A DNA stretch of 64,000 nt from Maridesulfovibrio hydrothermalis AM13 = DSM 14728 (GTDB lineage Bacteria > Desulfobacterota > Desulfovibrionia > Desulfovibrionales > Desulfovibrionaceae): NCBI RefSeq assembly GCF_000331025.1, contig NC_020055.1, positions 2,699,370-2,763,369 of the forward strand. Direction: 5' to 3'. The position numbers and the translations under genes are program-made. The notes beneath the pieces are model-generated. The model saw only the letters and a list, made by a program, of their open reading frames with translations, made no database searches and was not told where the DNA came from. Shown here piece after piece: positions 16,365 through 24,612 of this stretch (positions are counted from its first letter, which is position 1; each line of letters starts with the position of its first letter).

Positions 16365-17765
16365 CTAGCATTGTTTCAGTGTGCCTTTGGTGCTTTTTAG
16401 TTTATCTGGCTCTTCTTCAAATTTTTGTAAAATTCTTTTCATATCTTTCATTAATAGATGCGCCATATCCATACTCATTCCTTCTTTGATTACAATTCTT
16501 AAAACTTCATCATCTTCGCAATTTTCGGGCATGGTGTAGGCGGGGACCAGCCATCCGCGATGTCGAAGCATTTCCGAAATTTGAAACACGTCGAAATCCA
16601 CCTTGATATCTTTTTTAATACGAAAAGTTATCAGGGGCATGTGCAGTTTGGGTATTAAACTTTGGAAGACGTTAGTTTCTTCAAGTGATTCTTTAATAAA
16701 GTTGGCCGTATCCATACATGATTGCAATATTCGAGTATAGCCTTCCCGCCCGAGACGGATGAAATTGTAGTATTGTGCAACAATCTGGTTGCCGGGTCTG
16801 GAAAAATTCAATGCGAAAGTCGGCATTTCACCACCTAAGTAGTTCACACGGAAAACCAGATCTTCTGGCAGTTCTTCAGTATTGCGCCAGATAGCCCAGC
16901 CGACTCCGGGATAGACAAGCCCGTATTTGTGTCCGGAAACATTTATGGACTTTACCCATTTAAGACGAAAATCCCACTTAAGTTTCGGGGTAAGAAACGG
17001 CGCGATGAATCCCCCGCTGGCAGCATCAACATGCAATGGAATTTCATACCCGGTTTCTGAATTAAATTTCTCTAATGCATCATTGTATTTTTCTACAGGT
17101 TCAAATTCGCCGGTATGGGTTGTACCGAGAATGGCGACCACACCAATTGTATTTTCGTCGCAGGCCTTGATGACATCAGCAGTTTTCATACTATAATGTC
17201 CATCAGAGACGGGGACAAAACGCGGCTCCACCTCCCAGTAACGGCAAAATTTTTCCCAGCATACCTGAACACTGGTACTGATAATAAGATTCGGTTTATC
17301 AGTAGCCTTTCCTTTGTCTTTCATGCGGTCACGCCATTTCCACTTTAACGCCATACCGCAAAGCATGGCGGCTTCGCTTGATCCAGTAGTTGAGCAACCG
17401 CAAGCCTCGCTTTCATCCGGCACATTATAAAGATCTGAAAGAATATGCACACAACGATCTTCAAGTTCTGCTGTCTGGGGATATTCATCTTTGTCGATCA
17501 TATTTTTATCAAAAGTATCAGTCATGAGCTGCCGGGCTTCGTCTTCCATCCAGGTTGTGACGAAAGTTGCCAGATTGAGGCGTGAATTTCCGTCTAACAT
17601 AAGCTCATCCTTTACCAGCGCGTAAGCATGGCGGGGATCAATACTTCCTTCGGGCATCGAGTATTTAGGAATAGGTTCTTCAAGATCTCGGGAACCGTAA
17701 ACAGGCATAATAAAATTTTTACGGTCATCTGTTTTCTTTTTAGACTTTTTAACTTGATGCAGCAT
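16365..17765 (-). CDS. gadB: Glutamate decarboxylase
   Basis: A PLP enzyme that converts glutamate to GABA and CO2, consuming a proton. The 466-residue length is exactly that usual for bacterial GadA/GadB. Visible motifs are CGCSTTGSSEAAMLCGMALK, HVDAASGGFIAPF and the Schiff-base lysine in NVSGHKYGLVYPGVGW at about residue 277. No glutamate/GABA antiporter (gadC) lies next to it. A GABA role in acid stress or osmotic balance is inferred only. The ATG is preceded by GGGGTAATCC. Confidence 0.93.
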   Translation of the reverse strand: MLHQVKKSKKKTDDRKNFIMPVYGSRDLEEPIPKYSMPEGSIDPRHAYALVKDELMLDGNSRLNLATFVTTWMEDEARQLMTDTFDKNMIDKDEYPQTAELEDRCVHILSDLYNVPDESEACGCSTTGSSEAAMLCGMALKWKWRDRMKDKGKATDKPNLIISTSVQVCWEKFCRYWEVEPRFVPVSDGHYSMKTADVIKACDENTIGVVAILGTTHTGEFEPVEKYNDALEKFNSETGYEIPLHVDAASGGFIAPFLTPKLKWDFRLKWVKSINVSGHKYGLVYPGVGWAIWRNTEELPEDLVFRVNYLGGEMPTFALNFSRPGNQIVAQYYNFIRLGREGYTRILQSCMDTANFIKESLEETNVFQSLIPKLHMPLITFRIKKDIKVDFDVFQISEMLRHRGWLVPAYTMPENCEDDEVLRIVIKEGMSMDMAHLLMKDMKRILQKFEEEPDKLKSTKGTLKQC

Positions 17766-17861
17766 GGATTACCCCGTTGGCTGTTGGTTACTTATGGCAA
17801 GATCATTTTGAAATAAATTTTAAAATTATGTCTGCACATATAAACATATTGGAAAATATGC

Positions 17862-17895
17862 TGCAACTGGTTTGCAACTCCGTAAAGAAGTTGCA
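17862..17895. promoter_or_regulatory. Triple TGCAAC motif upstream of gadB
   Basis: TGCAAC occurs at 17862 and 17873 in direct orientation, 11 bases apart, and again inverted (GTTGCA) at 17890. The array lies about 100 bases upstream of the gadB start in a 219-base gap. The one-helical-turn spacing suggests a regulator-binding site. Confidence 0.3.
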
Positions 17896-17984
17896 TCTTA
17901 ATATTTAGTTGAATTTTAAAAAAACGGATTAATATTAATAAAGAAAGCTGTGACTTTCTTGATCCTGATGTCGGAAAAACAATT

Positions 17985-18494
17985 TTATTTTTTGGATTTT
18001 TTCTTGTGACGCTTTGCTTTACGAAATTCAGATGGAGTCATTTTAAGTCCTCCATTTTTCCAAATGCCGAGCTTATTTAATTTAGCCTGTTTCTCGGCCT
18101 TCTTGATTTCATCAAAATATTTATGAGTATCTGAATAGTAAGCTGAAATACAATATCCGCGCCGCGTCAATTCAATATTGAGCATCTCCTTTCCCCTCCA
18201 TACATAACCGAGCACTCGTTTATAACGGTCCTGCGTAGTATTGTCGTATTCAATGTAAGCTGGACCACGGCGTAACCACTCATCTGTAAATTTCCGAGCA
18301 GCTTGACCGAACTCCTGCTTGTATTCAGGACAATCCACGGAGATAAGACGTAAGTCGATATCGAGACCACGCAACCGGATAGAAAAGGAGTCTCCATCCT
18401 TAGGACGCAGGTATCGAAATTCTTCAGCATATCCTTGAACAGCGAGAAAAATTAGACAAAGTAATAATATAAAGGATGCAATCGGTTTCTTCAT
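17985..18494 (-). CDS. Secreted thermonuclease (SNase-like)
   Basis: A 169-residue protein with a signal peptide (MKKPIASFILLLCLIFLAVQGYA) cut in your reading as KPIASFILLLCLIF and AVQGYA, and a staphylococcal-nuclease fold: DGDSFSIRL, LRLISVDCPE with the catalytic Arg and Asp, RYKRVLGYVW with the second catalytic Arg, and GYCISAYYSD. The C-terminus is very basic (KRHKKKSKK), which may help bind nucleic acid. It should act as a Ca2+-dependent nuclease in the periplasm or outside. It stands alone. Confidence 0.88.
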   Translation of the reverse strand: MKKPIASFILLLCLIFLAVQGYAEEFRYLRPKDGDSFSIRLRGLDIDLRLISVDCPEYKQEFGQAARKFTDEWLRRGPAYIEYDNTTQDRYKRVLGYVWRGKEMLNIELTRRGYCISAYYSDTHKYFDEIKKAEKQAKLNKLGIWKNGGLKMTPSEFRKAKRHKKKSKK

Positions 18495-18611
18495 AGGCTG
18501 CTCTGTATATTTTTTAGATCAGTCTTATTTTATAGATTGACCTTTTCACTGCTATGTATAGAACTATTAATAAGTTGGCAATGAGTATAAATATAGATTG
18601 TACCAGAGAAA

Positions 18612-18851
18612 AGGGCAAACAAGAAAAAGACTTCATTAAAAGTTGCGTCTAAGGCGGGTAAAACACTGAAAGATTCAAGTGCATCCAAGACTGCAAAATC
18701 TCTTGCTGCATCTGCACTATCTCAATCTAACACGGATAAAGAAACAGGTAAGGATATGGAGACAAAAGCTTCACGAATTCTCAAAAACGCAAAGTATTCT
18801 GATTCAATTAAAGAGCTAGCTGCATCTGTGCTTTCACAGTCAAATAAATAA
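18612..18851 (+). pseudogene. Small Ala/Ser/Lys-rich repeat protein with no usable start codon
   Basis: An open frame runs from after a TAG at 18594-18596 to the TAA at 18849-18851. It reads RANKKKTSLKVASKAGKTL, then twice a unit of the type ASKTAKSLAASALSQS / SIKELAASVLSQS. The repeat and the low-complexity style are those of small basic proteins found in many proteobacteria, so the frame was or is coding. No ATG, GTG or TTG opens it: where homologue-like proteins would begin M-A-N-K the sequence has AGG (18612). Possible explanations are a point mutation of ATG to AGG, a rare ATT start at 18597, or a sequencing error. An internal ATG would give only the last 31 residues. Confidence 0.5.
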
Positions 18852-18882
18852 GTTCAGCCCAATTAATTTATACTCAGAACGC

Positions 18883-18917
18883 AAAAAAGGGTTGAAGCTT
18901 TCGCTTCAACCCTTTTT
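18883..18917. terminator. Bidirectional terminator between the small repeat gene and tRNA-Leu
   Basis: AAAAAAGGGTTGAAGC and GCTTCAACCCTTTTT with a four-base loop, T runs on both strands. On the minus strand it lies just past the first tRNA-Leu and would end the secG/tRNA transcript. Confidence 0.9.
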
Positions 18918-18924
18918 GATTGCA

Positions 18925-19011
18925 TGGTGCCGAGGGGGGGATTCGAACCCCCACGGAATCTCTTCCACTGCCCCCTCAAGACAGCGTGTCTACCAGTTCC
19001 ACCACCTCGGC
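18925..19011 (-). tRNA. tRNA-Leu (anticodon GAG), copy 1
   Basis: 87 bases including an encoded CCA. The acceptor stem GCCGAGG pairs with CCTCGGC; the D-loop GGAACTGGTAGACAC, anticodon loop CTTGAGG (anticodon at 18975-18977), a long variable arm typical of class II tRNAs and the GGTTCGAATCC T-loop are all present. It is followed by a strong terminator. Confidence 0.96.
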
Positions 19012-19143
19012 ATGAGGTGTCTCGTCTAAAGACCGAGTCGCTTGAGGTAATTACTAACGATCTTCAAACCAAATTGCAAGATAAATCTGCAATAAATGCT
19101 CATAATATTTAGGTTTATTTTTAAATTAAACCTTTTTTTCAGA

Positions 19144-19230
19144 TGGTGCCGAGGGGGGGATTCGAACCCCCACGGAATCTCTCCCACTGCCCCCTCAAGA
19201 CAGCGTGTCTACCAGTTCCACCACCTCGGC
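19144..19230 (-). tRNA. tRNA-Leu (anticodon GAG), copy 2
   Basis: A near-identical copy of the tRNA-Leu at 18925-19011, 132 bases upstream of it on the same strand, again with encoded CCA and anticodon GAG (19194-19196). I see one base difference, in the variable arm (GGAA versus GGGA), where the stem pair changes from A-T to G-T, so folding is kept. It lies between secG and the other copy. Confidence 0.96.
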
Positions 19231-19297
19231 TCTGAAAATTATGAGCTATATTAAAGAACTTCTTAGAAGTTAATTAAACTTGTTTTCTACCAGCTTG

Positions 19298-19630
19298 TTA
19301 TTCAGCCTTCTTAGGAGCAACAGGCTCTTCAAAAGTAACAGCAGGTTTTTCTATTTCAGGAGTAATAATAGTGTCGCCTTTCAGCATGATACTTTCATCT
19401 CCAACTTTATTTCCGGCAAGATAGTTGTAGCTAAGTGAGGTAATCAAAAAGACCGCTGCAAGAAAAGCTGTGATCTTTGCGAGTACGCCTCCTGCTCCGG
19501 TGCTACCGAAAACAGAGCCACTTCCTCCGCCGAAAATTACTCCCATATCTTCCTTACCGCTTTGTAAAAGAACGAAGATAATCAGGAAGATGCAGGCGAC
19601 AATGTGTACAGTAATTACTAGAGTTTGCAA
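19298..19630 (-). CDS. secG: Preprotein translocase subunit SecG
   Basis: A 110-residue membrane protein with the SecG pattern: a first transmembrane helix (residues about 2-22), the QSGKEDMG loop, the Gly/Ser-rich FGGGSGSVFGSTGAGG, and a second helix (about 50-72). The C-terminal tail is charged and proline-containing (EKPAVTFEEPVAPKKAE). It forms the SecYEG channel in the inner membrane. It follows tpiA after a 44-base gap and precedes two tRNA-Leu genes, a common bacterial order. Confidence 0.93.
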   Translation of the reverse strand: MQTLVITVHIVACIFLIIFVLLQSGKEDMGVIFGGGSGSVFGSTGAGGVLAKITAFLAAVFLITSLSYNYLAGNKVGDESIMLKGDTIITPEIEKPAVTFEEPVAPKKAE

Positions 19631-19674
19631 AGCTTTTTTTTCCTTTTTTTTTCACCCGGATTCAGGCTGTATTT

Positions 19675-20430
19675 TTAGGCCAGAGCAATCTGGCTGAAAC
19701 TTTCGCCGTCCAAGCTCGCGCCTCCTACCAATACTCCGTCGACATTGTCAAGCGCAATAATCTGTGCGCAGTTGGCAGGTTTAACACTTCCGCCATATAA
19801 GATACGGATTTCATTGGCTTTTTCAGGGAAAATATTTTTTAGCATTTTTCTGACAAAACCATGAGCTTCGACGATTTCTTCCTCTCCAGCCACTTCTCCA
19901 GTACCTATTGCCCAGACAGGTTCATAGGCTACAACGACAGTTTCTGGGGCAAAATCAGCAGGGATATTTTTTAAACCGGCTTCAAGCTGCTGGTCAATGA
20001 TCTTTTGAACTTCTCCTGCTTTTCTTTGCTCGATAGTTTCACCGATGCATAAAATCATGGAAAGCCCGTTTTTGAGACCAAAAGCAACTTTATCGCCGAC
20101 CATCTGATCCGTTTCACCCATTATATGCCTGCGCTCGGAATGACCTGCCAGTGAATAAGAGCAGCCAACATCCTTAAGCATAGCTGGTGAAATTTCGCCC
20201 GTAAAGGCCCCCTCTTCTGCCGGATACAAATTTTCAGCACAAAGGTAGCTGTCAGGCTTCCCTTCAAGCACAGAGCCAACAGACTCAAGAGCGGTATACG
20301 GTGCTGCTATGAGCACTTCACGGTCGGCAGGGAGCTTCCCGTCTATTCTATTAATGAAATCTTCAGCCGTTGCTTTTGCCTCGGCGCGAGTCTTGTACAT
20401 TTTCCAATTAGCGGCCATTAATTTTTTCAT
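19675..20430 (-). CDS. tpiA: Triosephosphate isomerase
   Basis: Interconverts dihydroxyacetone phosphate and glyceraldehyde-3-phosphate. The 251-residue length is standard. AANWKMYK (substrate lysine), SLAGHSERR (electrophilic histidine), AYEPVWAIGTGE (catalytic glutamate) and YGGSVKPAN are all visible. The ATG overlaps the pgk stop by four bases, so the two are translationally coupled. Confidence 0.97.
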   Translation of the reverse strand: MKKLMAANWKMYKTRAEAKATAEDFINRIDGKLPADREVLIAAPYTALESVGSVLEGKPDSYLCAENLYPAEEGAFTGEISPAMLKDVGCSYSLAGHSERRHIMGETDQMVGDKVAFGLKNGLSMILCIGETIEQRKAGEVQKIIDQQLEAGLKNIPADFAPETVVVAYEPVWAIGTGEVAGEEEIVEAHGFVRKMLKNIFPEKANEIRILYGGSVKPANCAQIIALDNVDGVLVGGASLDGESFSQIALA

Positions 20431-21620
20431 TTATCCAGATTCTCCTTCAAGGCTTTGAAGGCAGGAAGTTCTTTTCCTTCGAGGAATTCGAGAAAAGAGC
20501 CGCCTCCGGTGGATATGAAGGTGAAGTCATCTTGCAGTCCAGCCTTGTGTACAACTGCATCAGTATCTCCGCCTCCAACGATGGTGATTCCGTCAGATTC
20601 CGCCATAGCCTTGCAGACTTTCATAGAGCCTTCAGCAAAGGCCGGTTCTTCGAAAAGTCCCATAGGACCATTCCAGACGATAGTTTTGGATTCACCGATC
20701 ACATCACAAAATTTTTGAATAGTTACCGGCCCGATATCAAGCAGCATGCCATCTGCGGGCACATTGTCAGCATCGCAGACTCCGGCAGCCGTTTTAATAT
20801 CTCTGCCCCAGATAAAATCTTCAGGTAAATGCAGAGAAGTACCTGATTTTGCGGCTTTATCGATAATTTCTCTGGCTTGCTCAACAAGTCCTTCTTCAAC
20901 CAGTGATTTACCGACATCTTTGCCCTGTGCGAGCAGAAAAGTGTTGGCCATAGCACCGCCGATAATAAAATGGTCGACCTTGCCGATCAAGTTATTAAGG
21001 ATACCTATTTTAGTGGAGACCTTAGCACCGCCTGAGATGGCGATATATGGTTTCTGAGGATCTTTAAGGGCTTCTCCCAGATTTTCCAATTCAAGTTTAA
21101 GCAAAAATCCGACGCAGCACTGCTTGGCCGCATAAGGCACATCAACAACGGAAGCATTTGGACGATGCGCAACACCGAATGCATCATTAACATATATATC
21201 AGCCAGCGCGGCCAGCTGTGCACCGAAATCACCTCTTGCTTCAGAAGTCTTACCCTGCTCACGCGCATGGAACCGCAGATTTTCGAGCATAAGAACCTGC
21301 CCGGACTTCAACTGTTCGGCCATTTTTTCGACTTCCGCCCCGATACAATCAGGCGCAAGGGGAACTTCCATATCTAAATATTCACCAAGACGCTTAGCAA
21401 CAGGTTTCAGACTTAACTCTTCTACCCGCTTCCCTTTGGGCTTGCCAAGATGAGCCATGACAATAACCGCCGCGCCCTGCTCTACGGCATAGCGAATGGT
21501 CGGCACTGCGGCCTTAATGCGATTATCGTCAGTGATGATTTCACCATCCAGCGGGACGTTGAAATCAACTCTTAAGAGAAGTTTCTTACCTGCAATGTCA
21601 AGTTGGTCAATGAAGCGCAT
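20427..21620 (-). CDS. pgk: Phosphoglycerate kinase
   Basis: Transfers phosphate between 1,3-bisphosphoglycerate and ADP. About 397 residues, normal for bacterial PGK. LLRVDFNVPLDG, AHLGKPKG, LENLRFHARE and GGGDTDAVVHK / STGGGSFLEFLEG mark the two lobes and the nucleotide site. The ATG at 21620 (MRFIDQLD) is chosen over the GTG six bases upstream because of CGGAG at the right distance. First gene of pgk-tpiA-secG. Confidence 0.97.
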   Translation of the reverse strand: MRFIDQLDIAGKKLLLRVDFNVPLDGEIITDDNRIKAAVPTIRYAVEQGAAVIVMAHLGKPKGKRVEELSLKPVAKRLGEYLDMEVPLAPDCIGAEVEKMAEQLKSGQVLMLENLRFHAREQGKTSEARGDFGAQLAALADIYVNDAFGVAHRPNASVVDVPYAAKQCCVGFLLKLELENLGEALKDPQKPYIAISGGAKVSTKIGILNNLIGKVDHFIIGGAMANTFLLAQGKDVGKSLVEEGLVEQAREIIDKAAKSGTSLHLPEDFIWGRDIKTAAGVCDADNVPADGMLLDIGPVTIQKFCDVIGESKTIVWNGPMGLFEEPAFAEGSMKVCKAMAESDGITIVGGGDTDAVVHKAGLQDDFTFISTGGGSFLEFLEGKELPAFKALKENLDK

Positions 21621-21662
21621 GATCACTCCGTGGTTTTAAAACTGTTTATTGGGTTAAAACTA

Positions 21663-22127
21663 TTAAAATTCTAAATCATAAAGGAGGGCATCTTCTTTAG
21701 TATCAGGATAATATTTTTTACGAATTCCGACCTGAACAAAGCCCAGACTTTCATAGAGCGCAATAGCGGGATGATTCGTTTCTTTTACATCAAGCAGCCC
21801 TCTTTTAATATTCATTTCGCGGCAACGCTGCATCAGGTCCAGCATGAGTGATCTGCCTATTCCGCTGCGTCTGAAATCAGGATGTACCCCCAGATTAAGG
21901 ACTTCCATCTCTTCAAGAACAAGCGAATAGGCAAGATATCCTACTAAAATTCCTTTTTCCACATAACCGAGAACATAAAAAGCATTCTTCTCAAGTCCCA
22001 GACGAAACTGCTCCTCAGTCCAATAATAATCGAAACAGGAAGATTCAAGTTTTCTCAGCTCTGCAATATGCTCAAGGCCAAGTTCAAATATTCTCTGATT
22101 GCGGGAGGTGACTTCTGTGCTTTTCAT
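21663..22127 (-). CDS. rimI: GNAT acetyltransferase, RimI type
   Basis: A 154-residue GNAT protein with the acetyl-CoA loop VHPDFRRSGIGRSL, LLDVKETNHPAIALYESLGF, and the C-terminal RKKYYPDTKEDALLYDL that is typical of the N-terminal alanine acetyltransferase of ribosomal protein S18. It lies just upstream of pgk on the same strand. Other GNAT substrates cannot be excluded. Confidence 0.8.
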   Translation of the reverse strand: MKSTEVTSRNQRIFELGLEHIAELRKLESSCFDYYWTEEQFRLGLEKNAFYVLGYVEKGILVGYLAYSLVLEEMEVLNLGVHPDFRRSGIGRSLMLDLMQRCREMNIKRGLLDVKETNHPAIALYESLGFVQVGIRKKYYPDTKEDALLYDLEF

Positions 22128-22216
22128 AATGTAAAGTATCTGTCAGTAAAACATGAATAGAAGACGAAGCTCACAAATAAAGTCAACTTATTTCTTGTAC
22201 ACACAATTCCGGTGAA

Positions 22217-22777
22217 TTGAAAGAACCCCTAATATATAAAACAAATACCTATTCTAAAAAAGTGAAAAAAAATATTATTCAAGTCGAGGCGGTCGACAAA
22301 AACAACCGTCCCATAATCGTGATGGATATCGATGAGGTGCATCGACAGTCTTTACGCCATCGTTCGGTAGTTGTCCTGATATATAATAGCGAGGGAAAAC
22401 TCTACCTGCAAAAACGTAGTGCAAATAAAACCCTGTACTCAGGGCGTTGGAATGTGTCCGCAAGCGGCCATGTTCTTTCTGGCGAATCGCTTGAAAATGC
22501 AGCGCTTCGCGAGCTGAAGAATGAACTGGGCCTTGTAAACGGAAATATTCGGCTTTTAGATGAAATAGAAGCGTCCTCAGAAACCGGATATGAATTTATC
22601 ACCGTCTATGTATTGGACAAAATTAACACAATTCCTGCCCCTAACCCCGAAGAAGTGGAGTCCGGTTTTTATTATTCAGAAAGTGAATTGTACTGGATGA
22701 TAAGGGAATACCGGGAGCTTTTGGCCCCGGGCCTTGTTTTTCTGTACGACTCAGGAATTCTGTACCGAACAAAATAA
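22217..22777 (+). CDS. Nudix hydrolase
   Basis: A 186-residue protein whose centre carries a Nudix box, GHVLSGESLENAALRELKNE (with the last LG beyond), at about residues 85-107. The E-E pair of the box is N-E here. The flanks (LYLQKRSANKTLYSGRWNVSASGH) recall the isopentenyl-diphosphate-isomerase/Nudix branch that also includes many uncharacterised hydrolases, so the substrate is open. The start is probably TTG at 22217; no ATG exists in the first 34 codons. Confidence 0.8.
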   Translation: MKEPLIYKTNTYSKKVKKNIIQVEAVDKNNRPIIVMDIDEVHRQSLRHRSVVVLIYNSEGKLYLQKRSANKTLYSGRWNVSASGHVLSGESLENAALRELKNELGLVNGNIRLLDEIEASSETGYEFITVYVLDKINTIPAPNPEEVESGFYYSESELYWMIREYRELLAPGLVFLYDSGILYRTK

Positions 22778-22780
22778 AAA

Positions 22781-23548
22781 CTAACCTAACAAATCATCCA
22801 GTTTATCATGAAGGTGCGAATTTGTTGCCAGAATATTTGGTGAGAAAAGGTTAAATTCACTTTTTCCATACTCGGTAACAGTCCCGCCCGCCTCCTCTAC
22901 CAGCAGCCATCCGGCAGCTGTATCCCACGGTTTGAGACAGTTTTCATAAAATCCATCATATCTTCCGCAAGCAAGATAGGCCAAATCGAGAGCTGCCGCA
23001 CCGGGACGCCGAACGCCTTGAGTACTCAGCAGCACCTTGCGCAAGGCGGTTGTAATGAAATCTACATGCTCATCAATGGCATAGGGAAATCCTGTAGCAA
23101 TCAGTGACATTTCAAGGTTTTCACAATTTGAAACGTGAATAGGCTGCCCGTTTAAAAACGCTCCGCCGCCCCTGATTGCAGTAAAAACTTCATTTAAAAT
23201 TGGTAAATTGATAATTCCAAGCACTACCTGATCATCCTCCCAGAGTGCAACTGACGTTGCAACCATAGGAAGCCCGTGCGCGAAGTTCGTTGTACCATCT
23301 AACGGATCAATAATCCATGTGCGATTTACAAGCTGTGCATCACCTGCCGTTTCTTCAGCAAGAAACGATGAGTCAGGCAGAATTTTCGAAAGTTCTACTT
23401 TAAGAAAATTTTCGACGGCAAGATCCGTTTCAGTAACAAGGTCAATGCGTCCTTTATACTGAATATTCTTAGGTTTTAAATAGTTATCTTTAATGATTTC
23501 CCCAGCCTGAAGGACCGACTGCTTTGCTTTTTCGAGTATAGTATTCAT
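22781..23548 (-). CDS. suhB: Inositol-1-monophosphatase family protein
   Basis: A 255-residue Mg2+/Li+-dependent phosphatase: FLAEETAGD, WIIDPLDGTTNFAHG and PWDTAAGWLLVEEAGG are the three metal-binding motifs. It removes phosphate from inositol monophosphate or related sugars; the E. coli homologue also binds RNA polymerase. I chose the ATG at 23548 over the TTG at 23560. No good ribosome site is seen, so it may rely on coupling to mreB, whose stop is 13 bases upstream. Confidence 0.9.
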   Translation of the reverse strand: MNTILEKAKQSVLQAGEIIKDNYLKPKNIQYKGRIDLVTETDLAVENFLKVELSKILPDSSFLAEETAGDAQLVNRTWIIDPLDGTTNFAHGLPMVATSVALWEDDQVVLGIINLPILNEVFTAIRGGGAFLNGQPIHVSNCENLEMSLIATGFPYAIDEHVDFITTALRKVLLSTQGVRRPGAAALDLAYLACGRYDGFYENCLKPWDTAAGWLLVEEAGGTVTEYGKSEFNLFSPNILATNSHLHDKLDDLLG

Positions 23549-23560
23549 ATTTATGTGCAA

Positions 23561-24586
23561 CTAATTAATATAGACTTTTGTGAAGCCTTTGTCTCGTTGC
23601 AGGCTGAGACCGGTTCCCCTGACAACGGTGGTCAAAGGATCATCATCGATTATAACTTTAAGTGAACTTTCACGCTGGATGAGAATATCAAGTCCCTTAA
23701 GAAGCGCCCCGCCTCCTGCCAGCAAAAGGCCGTTATTCGCTATATCAGCTATAAGTTCAGGCTGTGTTCTTTCAAGAGCAATACGAACTGAATTTACTAT
23801 CGCAGCAACAGGATCAGCAATGGCTTCCCTTATATGAGAATCATTAATTTCAATGGCTTTTGGTTTACCATCAATCAGATTTCTTCCGGAAATGGTCATT
23901 GTCAGCGGCTCAGGAAGTTCTATGGCTGAACCGATTTGAATTTTTGCTTTTTCGGCCGAATTTTCACCGATCAGCAGTTTAAATTCATCCTGCATATAAC
24001 GCATGATAGCCGTATTCATTTCATCGCCGGCAACTCTGACAGACTGACTGTGCGCAACAGAAGAAAGTGTTATTACAGCAACTTCCGTCGTACCGCCGCC
24101 GATATCAACAACCATATTCCCTTCAGGCTCATGTATATTCAGGCCAGCACCTATAGCGGCCGCCATCGGCTCTTCAATAAGGCGTACCTCACGAGCACCT
24201 GCCTGTTGCCCTGATTCGATAACAGCTCTTTTTTCTACTTGAGTAATGCCGGTAGGAACACAAATAATGATCTTGGGTTTTACAAGGTTCCTGCCTTTGA
24301 TGACTTTTTTAATAAAAAAAGAAATCATCTTTTTAGTGACTTCGAAATCAGCAATAACCCCGTCTTTCATAGGGCGGATAGCTTTTATTTTATCCGGAGT
24401 TCTACCAAGATACTCTTTAGCTTCCTTCCCTACTGCGATAACAGAATCATCACGGGCGTCCAGTGCTACGACTGAAGGCTCATTCAAAATAATCCCGTCC
24501 TTAGGTGTATAAAGCAATGTATTGGCTGTACCGAGATCCATGGCAAGATCTTTGCCCAGAAAACTCATCAATTTAGCCCAGATCAT
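23561..24586 (-). CDS. mreB: Rod shape-determining protein MreB
   Basis: A 341-residue actin-like protein (phosphate 1 loop DLGTANTLLY, VVDIGGGTTEVAVI, GLLLAGGGALLKGLD). It polymerises at the inner membrane to guide cell-wall synthesis. mreC and mreD, usually next, are absent here; GAF-domain and suhB genes flank it instead. It is probably the second MreB-type protein or a detached copy; the sequence cannot decide between MreB and Mbl. Confidence 0.93.
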   Translation of the reverse strand: MIWAKLMSFLGKDLAMDLGTANTLLYTPKDGIILNEPSVVALDARDDSVIAVGKEAKEYLGRTPDKIKAIRPMKDGVIADFEVTKKMISFFIKKVIKGRNLVKPKIIICVPTGITQVEKRAVIESGQQAGAREVRLIEEPMAAAIGAGLNIHEPEGNMVVDIGGGTTEVAVITLSSVAHSQSVRVAGDEMNTAIMRYMQDEFKLLIGENSAEKAKIQIGSAIELPEPLTMTISGRNLIDGKPKAIEINDSHIREAIADPVAAIVNSVRIALERTQPELIADIANNGLLLAGGGALLKGLDILIQRESSLKVIIDDDPLTTVVRGTGLSLQRDKGFTKVYIN

Positions 24587-24612
24587 ATAATTAAACCTCT
24601 TGTGCGAAGCGG

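Noticed and set aside
18924-19112. A 62-codon plus-strand frame with a VPRGGFEPPRN start.
   Set aside because: It is the reverse complement of a tRNA-Leu gene, a well-known false protein.
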